A stretch of 64,000 nt of DNA from Heterobilharzia americana (lineage: Eukaryota > Platyhelminthes > Trematoda > Strigeidida > Schistosomatidae), in NCBI GenBank assembly GCA_944470555.2, contig OX104134.1, forward strand, positions 50,397,890 to 50,461,889. Reading direction: 5' to 3'. Numbering within the stretch: the stretch's first letter is position 1; each line of letters begins with the position of its first letter. A program made the translations under genes and the position numbers. The notes under the pieces are model-generated. The model was given only the letters and a program-made list of their open reading frames with translations. It ran no database searches and was not told the DNA's origin. Below are positions 51,301-60,400 of the stretch, one piece after another.

Positions 51301-54300
51301 ACAAAATATAAAAACTCGACGATATCGTATTTAACCCGCCTGCGTGATGAAGAAAGTATTAAAAACAAACTAACTAATCAACTTCTGTTTTGAAAGCAAA
51401 CTAACTGAAGATGAACGTGTTACTTTTTACGTATTATCAATCTAACTGCCAATGTGATTGTATACCTAAACTGACTGTGCATTTTGAAGAAAATTGTAGA
51501 TAGAGCGAATATTTTTATCTTTTCTTGTAATTTCTACTTATTTTGCTATGTATACATATACACTGTCTCTATCCAATTGATGCTATATGACGTGCTGAAA
51601 TCCCGAAATAGCTTTCAAAATAAAGCCATTATTATTATCATTATTATTATTAATGTAGTCACGAAGCGGCATGATACGTTTTGATTGGTGTTAGGTGATT
51701 ACAGGTAACTGGAAGAAAGCCCTGGACCTAGGTCTACTGTTTATTGGTACTCGTCAGTATGGTGTATCTGCAGCCTTGAGGGGGCTGGTGACCACATTAC
51801 CAAAACAGGAAAATTCGGTCAACACTTAGAACTACACAACATAAAGTTGGTTTATTCCACGTTAGATTTGTTCATGTGATTTATAACACACAGTGATATA
51901 GTATTATTTACTTGATGACGTTTCGAACATAAATTATTTCTCATAATCATATCAGTGTAATCACACTACTTTCGACATTAGGTTTTTGTAGTCTTGTCAC
52001 GTCTTATTGTTTGTTTTTATTCGTAGTAAAATTTCCCATATCTCTAGTACAGGTGTTACATCATTTCTATTACATCTGTTATACTAAAATACCAATCAAT
52101 ATGGCACTGGAAGCAGTCAAAAACCAACTAAATGTTGACTCAGAACTTACTCACAGAACTAAGATATCAGCTGATGAGATCATATTAGGCGTACAGTTGT
52201 GCCTGACCTCCACAATCTTCAAAGGACAAAATATTTCGCCGAACAGATGAAGTAGCAATGGGATCACCATTATCCCCAATTGGAGCAGATATATTTATCG
52301 ATAGTTGGGAAGACATGACTTTATGAACGTTTATTCGCGGACCTAAGATTTGTTGGGGGTATGTGGATGACACATTTACTGTGTTGAAATAGGAACATAT
52401 CGACAGTTTCCTCACACATATAAACTCAGTAGTAGACGCTACCCAATTCACTATTTACGAGGTAGAAAATAAGCTGAGAGAATTAGCTACATTGGATTGC
52501 AAAATAAAACGAAGGACAGACAGTGGTTTGAGTACTACCGTCTGCAGGAAACCGACACATTCTAGCACATATCTAGATTTCAGGTAACCTCATCGAATAT
52601 CAGCTAAGTCGAGGTTAGTCAAATGTCTAACTGACATAGCTAGAAAATTCCCTAAACATTGTAAGAACTTAAACAAGGGATTGAAATACATAAAAGAAGC
52701 GTTACTAATTACTAATTATCCTCTGCCGTTTATGAAGAAATTCGTGCGAACACGTAAGAAACAAATGGTAACAGTAATACGAATACTGGCGACAACATGA
52801 GTAGAAATAAGTGCAAAGCCTGTTTTGTGTTACCATATAAGGAAGGAACATCGGTAACTTTACGTGATCCTCAACAAGGCTGGAATTAGGGTGGCATTTA
52901 AATGTAAAAACTCACTCAGAGAAAATCTTTGCTGGCTCAAGGGTCCGATAAACCAAAGTAATCTGATCTGCCAAATTCGATGCAATAACTTTGAGACCAT
53001 GTACATTAGTCAAACTAGCCGGTCGTTGTCAGTTAGATTAGCGGGACATAGGGATTTAGTTTAGTATAAAATGAGACCCCAATAGGATCAATAATCTAGA
53101 AAAAAACTCAGCTATTGCATTGCATGCATTAACACACAACCACACAATAGGTTGAGGTAAAACCACTGTACTTAAGTCCAATATTATTTAGTGGAGAGAT
53201 TGGTCACTGAATCTTTGTTCATTGAATCTATCTACACTCAACACACTTAATAGAAATGATGCAACACCTATACCAGAGATATGGAGAATTCTACTATCAA
53301 GAAAAACAAAAAATATGAGGTGACAAGACTATAAAAATCAGGTGTTGAAAGTAGTGTGATTACAGTTGTATGATTATGAGCAATAATGTATGTTCGAAAC
53401 GTCATCAAGTAAATAATACTGTATTATTGTGTGCTGCATATCAAGTAGACAAATCTAATATGGAATCAAATTCTACCGCAGTGCCTAAGTTTGACACTTA
53501 TATGAATAAAGTTGGTTACTCTCCACTGACCATTAGATGTATCTAATACTGTTTGACAGGAAGAGAATCGCAGCCCGAATAGCGCAATGGTAACATCTCT
53601 GTCTGCAGCACTGGGCCGTGTTGGTTGGTTTCTCTGAGAGGATACTAGTACCCTCAAGGTTTTAGATGCACCTTGCTGAAGTTAATGCCAACAAGCACTA
53701 ATCCTCGGTTCAGAGCTTCCTGCATATTGCCTCCAACCCTCCTACATCAAACAAAGTAGTGTACATACCATCAAAGGAAACTATGATAATGAGATAGCAC
53801 AAAGTTTTGAACTAAGACAAGATTTTCATGGTCTTGATGGAGTGTTTGTGGAGTAAATCCGGTGTTTACCTCAAGCAAACGCAGAAACAGAAGAGTATGA
53901 AGTAGTTGTCCCACTTACAAAAAAAATACACCACTGATCAAATTAAATGTCTGCATAGTTCTTAGTCCGCATATAAAATGACACAACGAAATGCAATGTC
54001 AGTGCAAAATTCCAACTTGTTTTTTCCTTGGAAAAATAATCTACTCCACATTGAACAACATCAAGAAAGCTGTTATATGTACCACTCATTGATATAATTA
54101 TTCCGAAACGCTTCTCACACCAATTTGTGGTGCTTTATAAACCTAGTTAATCTGGAGGGGATATCACATGACTTCGCTTGCCTGCAAACGAGCAAAACAG
54201 TTAGTTTCAATCACCTCGATCTGGTCACTGAACACCACTGACCTATTTTCGAGTGAATGGCAAACGCTTATGTCAGTCAACAGTAATTGGTGTTCAATTC

Positions 54301-57300
54301 TACGTGCATAGTTATATCTTATAGTCACTGTGAACTTCAAGGTGATCATCTCACTTATCTTTGTTAAAAATACAATCTGAGGAGTAATTCCAGTACATTC
54401 TGAACATAAAATCACTTTGTTGGATATGCAAAGCGTTAGGCAGTTTTATACCTAGATAATTGCTTTTAAAACTACCAAGTTACGGAACCATCTTCCTGGA
54501 CCATATTATCCTGAAGTATATTATTGATGTGACTGGATATCAAACACCAGATATGCCTTATTGACTATTGACAGTTGTATCAGGCTCTATTTCTTTTTAA
54601 CTTCTGTAGCTTAAGCATCCACAAAACACCATAAACGATCTTCTCTCAAACACTTATATCCACTTTAAACGTCATTCTTTTTTTATCCACTTCTTCCTCA
54701 TGTGGTATTTATAAATTCGGCAGCTTGAGCTGATGCGCTTTTGTGCATTCTACATTGATTTCTCCGTCTATCGTAAGTATACATCAAGTAGTTTAGTCTA
54801 TAGTCTATCGGCATTTACATGTAGAAACCGGAAACATCACTATTTTATTTTGACGTTGTTCTATGTAAGCAAACTAAGGTTTATTTATGTGGTTACCAGT
54901 CACTGGGCTTACGAATATCATATGGTAACTTTTTTTATAAGTAACAAACCAGAGAATTGTCTGCTTTTTAGTGTTAACTGTGAGATACTATGCGGCCAAC
55001 CCAAACAGCACTCAGTCAGTTGACGATTAGTATCTTAATATTAAACATATCTTTGGTCCACTGGATATTCTCGAATTTTCTGTCTCTGAGACTAGATTAA
55101 CATATTGATGACCCATTGCAAAAATGCCTCAAGTATAGTATAAAAAAAAAAAATACAGTCGTCTTTCTCCATTGTTCCACCACGTTGGTGAGATTATGCG
55201 GATCCACCAGATTCTGCCATTTTTCTTAACATGGATGACTTACCTCATGCAGGTCTAAAAGAGGCGCCTGACGATGGTGAAGATCTGCTACCCAGGGAGC
55301 AATCACCTAACCCAGAGTATCTGGATGGCATTGTCTTACTTAGCAATAAATCCAATCATACCTAATCAGTCGGTGATCGGCATGTGGTTTTGAATACGGT
55401 TAGCAATGTAGGTGCTTGTAGAGGTTTAATGCCTTAAATTCTTCATTGAGATAATGATTTATTCGAAACACAAACTTATTAGAGCATGAGCACAAAGTAA
55501 AAAGCTTACAAAAATGTAACAACACTATGGATAAATAAGGAAACGACAAAGGTGTTACATCACAACATGAATAGAACATCATACACCATTCTAGTTCACC
55601 TGTGACTGTGTGATAACATCATTCTAACTGAACAAAGTTCGATGTCCAGCGAAATGACCCTGACAGTTTTGCGCTATACCTGTGGGACCCGGGGAAACCG
55701 AGCTAGTAGTGTCTGGTCACGGTTGTCTGTTTAAGGTTGTTTGCTTCCTATGGAAACACTCTCTAAGTTGTCTTGAGTTCTGACGAAGGATCATCGCTCT
55801 ATTAATGAAGTCACTTCAAAACACTAGTTCCACTGGTTTGGAAGAGCCTTCGACATACCGTCTCAGTGGCCCACATGCAGATCACTACTTGTTTATAAGC
55901 AATCCAAACAGATTTTACCTTCTTACCACCGTGTTATTCAGTGAACGATAGTTGATTTTGATTGGTATCTATTAGTGAAGTGAGATCTAAAAGATCGCTG
56001 GACTCAACTTGAAATGTTATCACATATGAGTCTGAGTCGAAACCAATGATGAGCATGCTGCAGTTTTTCCTTATCTTCTATTCCTTAAGTACAGTGCAAA
56101 AGTTTTGGAAACTACTTGACTTTCTTTCTGTGATCACTCTGTGGGGTTTTTCTTGTTCCTCTCCTGCTTTGCTTTTTATAATCTCAAAACGCTAATTTCT
56201 GCACAATACCATTTACTAATAGTCTTGTAGTGAGTTTCTGTATGAAAAGAAACAACAAGTAGACTAACCATTCAGCACAGCGTTGAGAGGACTCATACGA
56301 TCGACCAAGCATGCTAATTGACTGAGAATGTTTCTGACAGTTTTTTGGCTTCTCTATGGACCCAAAATGTAAAGTTTGTGTCACCTAAAAATAAATATTT
56401 TTAGGGTTCTTTCACAAAAATTTAAATAACATGAATTAGTGTCTATTCGCACAGTAGCCCTACACATAAGTTTTGTTCCGCATTACTTGGCTTTAGTGGA
56501 ATCAGTGTGTGAGCAATGTTGAGGTCCGGCTGAGATGGCTTGGACACGTGTTGCATGTGCTGAGCGACTGTCTGTCACGATGTGCCGTGCTGGGGAAAGT
56601 CGGATTAGGTTTGGAAAGAGTTCAGGGTGGCCAAACCAAGATGTGGCACCAGCCGATGAAGTATCTTACTATTGACTTGAGTCGTATCGAGAGATGTAGA
56701 CCGTCTGGTTGGGGTCTCCAAGATGACAGGAATCAGTTGTTGAGGATTCTTGGTAACATGGATGGGAATCGATCACAATGACGCAGTTGGATTCACTCTT
56801 CGACGTCTTCTAAAGTATGAATATTTTCACTAACCGTCATTTTCAGATTTTTTATTCTCTCATACAACTTTGTCTACTTTGATATCACTCATTCTATCCA
56901 CCTGTTCTTCGTGTACTACTGCGAAGTGTGTTAACTTGAGCCGACACTCTTGTATGCGAGATTCTACGTTGCCCTTGTCAATCCCTCTCACATCCCCCCA
57001 TTTTAAGTTGAATTCAATAAATATAACCCTACATTAAAACTGATCAGAAATGAAATGTATGTGTATTGCTTTCTATCGAACAGTTGTTTTCATGACTGCT
57101 ATTTGTTTGTTAGCTTTCTTTGAATAAATTGCCTCATTTGGATTGCATTCCTTTCTCTGGTCTGCGTCTTCGTCATTTTTTAATCCAGAAATAATAGTCG
57201 TCGTACATGCCCCTTGTGTTTACAAGCTTCATCATTTATCCCATTGCGTATGGGAATTGAATCAGCATTCTATGTTGATCGAAGTTTAGCTACTCATTGT

Positions 57301-57413
57301 TTCAATCCCTGTGGACATATTGCATCAGAAAATACTGTACGGTAAGTGTTATTTAAATTTTACCTTATAGTTGTAACATTTGCTCATCGAATTGTAATAC
57401 TTATCACTATTTG

Positions 57414-57463
<50 letters not shown>

Positions 57464-60400
57464 ATGTGTGTGTGTGTGTGTAATTGATTATAATTGTCAC
57501 TGAATTTATATCGAATTTGTTGTTATTATGACAAATAAAGTCATTATCCTAACCTCAAACAACCCCATATACATCTGTTCAGATGAATCTCACAGCGACT
57601 TTGTAATGAATTAACATAGATGTACACTCACACACTCATCGTGTACATTCTGGTAATACTAACTGATGGCTTAAAAGTGATCTAGACAAGGCGGATGTTT
57701 GCACACATAATCCAACGTTTTTAAGCTGAGTGCATAGATCAGTGGACAACAACTCGACTGTATTATGATTCTTAAAAACACTGAGATTAATTGATTTCTT
57801 GATTTTTTTGCTTTCTCTGAACTCATTGGTTCAGTTGTGAGCCTTTCGGGTTGGCATTATCGACTGAACCATCAATACTAGATTCAAAAAGAACTGGGAT
57901 TTTGGAATTTGGTCTTTTTTTCGACTAAAACAATCCTTACAGATTGTGGAATTTATCTCTTGAATAGTGTTCAACAAAAAATCTGCGTTATTTTCTGATG
58001 GAAATAACTCCAAAAGGTTTAAAAGTCCTAGTATCGACTACATTTATCTCTGTTGACAAACAGTAGATTGGTTCACTTTTGATTTCTCGATAAAATTGCA
58101 TGGACAACTGTTTTTCTGGAAGACGGTTAGAAGGTGCTTCGCTTAAGTCCTGTCCGAGTCAGAGCGCTGCAATGTATCCTAACTCTTTTGAATAGAGGCT
58201 TCGGAAAACTTTTTTTACGCCATTAGTTGGTTACTGTTGTGGGTTTGAGTGTTCGATATTTATCAGTTTACAAATTTCCTATACTTCTTTTGATCAAAAC
58301 ATCTAAAATAGAGTTCTATCGCCTAAATTATTTTCTGTCGTAGACTTGACACGTCTTCTCTTAATCATGACAAATGCGTCCTCTACACAACGCACTCAAA
58401 TTTTCATACTGATAATTTCAGCTTACAGTCTTCGCATTTCTCCAGTGATCCCAATAGCCTTCCTTGTATCTGTTCGGTTATCTGATCATTGAAATCAAGA
58501 TATAAATCTATGTGATTTATGGAACTTGACCGTTTTATTTTTATACGTTTTTTGAGGTAGTTCTCCTGAAGTAAACAAGGAAGTAGAAGCTTAGAATACT
58601 GTGTGTTCTCTAAACCGCAAGGGAGCTTGCAGAAACTTGCTACTAAGATCAACCTGTTGTCAGTAGACAATACTGATATTGACCCAGTCCACCAATCAAT
58701 AAGGAAAAAGCAACAGTCACATGGTTGTATATCAGATGACTAAGGCAGGCTATAGAAACGCAGATGTACATAAAGACACCTAGTTGTAGTCGACGTCACC
58801 ACGATACAGGAAGTAGCCACTTGTGAAGAGATTTTCAACACCCCATATCTTTTGAAGTTGACGTTATCTCGAACAACAATAAAAGCGTCACAATTGAATC
58901 AGCAGTTAAGGCAGTTATCCAAGACATATGAACTTACTGTATTTTTGAAGTGAATATCACAGTTATGAAAACTGATTCGGCAGTTTCTGCTCGAATTATC
59001 CCGATGCATATATTATACACCTTATACCACTAAATATATGGTAGGAGAATATCCCACATAAAAGTCACAAAATATAACTAATCACCTTATTCGGGTAGAA
59101 CTCTGGATAATAACACCTGATAAAACTCACATTACCATCATTATATATGAAGTTGTCAATTCAACAACACCGTTTATATTATACGGTGATATCTAAGCCC
59201 AACAATGTCCATATTATAATTTCAATTGAACAGATTGTGGACTGAAATAAGGTTCATTTATTCACAAACCTGCTTAATAAGATTATTTCGACCATATTCT
59301 AGCGCACCAGTGAAAATTTGAGGTTTGCAAACCTCTAGCTCACTAGTTGACCAACTAAAGTGTTTATTTCTATTTCAGCAGTTTCCTGTCAGATACCGTT
59401 TTTACCCCAAACTGGATATAAGCTGCTACATCTTACCTGATGCATGGTGCCTGTGAGATATCCAACTACCTCTCAAAGGAAAAGTATACTTTGCTATAGT
59501 CTGTTCTATCCTGTTGTACGGCCGTGAGACATGAACGTTGAAAGTTAAGACATGAAGCAGTCACAGATTTTTGACGATAGGTGTCTTTGTCGCATTGTTC
59601 GCGTTCGGTGGAATCACCGTTTGAGCAATGTTGAGGTCAGACGAAGGATACTAAGTAAGACAATGAAGTCGATTGATGATGTTATGAACCTTATCAACTG
59701 AGGCGGCTCGGATATGTGTTGCGCATGGCGAGCCACCACCTACCTCGATGTCCCGTGCTAGGTGAAGTTGGGTCGGGTTGGAGGAGGCTTCAGGGTCGCC
59801 AGACCAAGAGATGGTGCCAGTCTATGAAGCCCCTGACTGTTGGTGTGAGCCGTGTGGGGAGGCATAGACTAGCTATTTGTGGTCCGTGAGACGACAGGAA
59901 TGAGTGGTTGAGGACTCTTGGTAACACGGCTGAAAGTCGGTCATGGACGTTTCATCACCAGGTTGTATGACACCATCACCAACTTTATGGTGAAATTGGA
60001 ACTTTAATTTCGAAATAAACGAATATATTATGCTTTATTTTTTTTTTCTCTATTCCTCTAGTTATTGGTGTGGTTTACGTCTATTGAATCGACACAATTT
60101 TGAATTACACGCAAGATGTCCATTTTGTTTAACTCCAGTACGTTCAAAACCAGTTAAGTTATTATTCCAAAGTGATTTATCTGAAGAGGCTTTTTTAGAA
60201 CTTCTTAAAGAACAATTATATGTGCGTACATTGAACATGGAAAATTATGAAACAATAACGCGTTGTCAAAAGATAAATAAACCCAATGTAATTGATTTTA
60301 CTATTACTGATCCGCATCGGAATTCACCCTCATCATCACAACCTTCTCCGCCTCATTTTTCTACTTCGGATAATAATGAGGATGCTCACATTGATAATGA

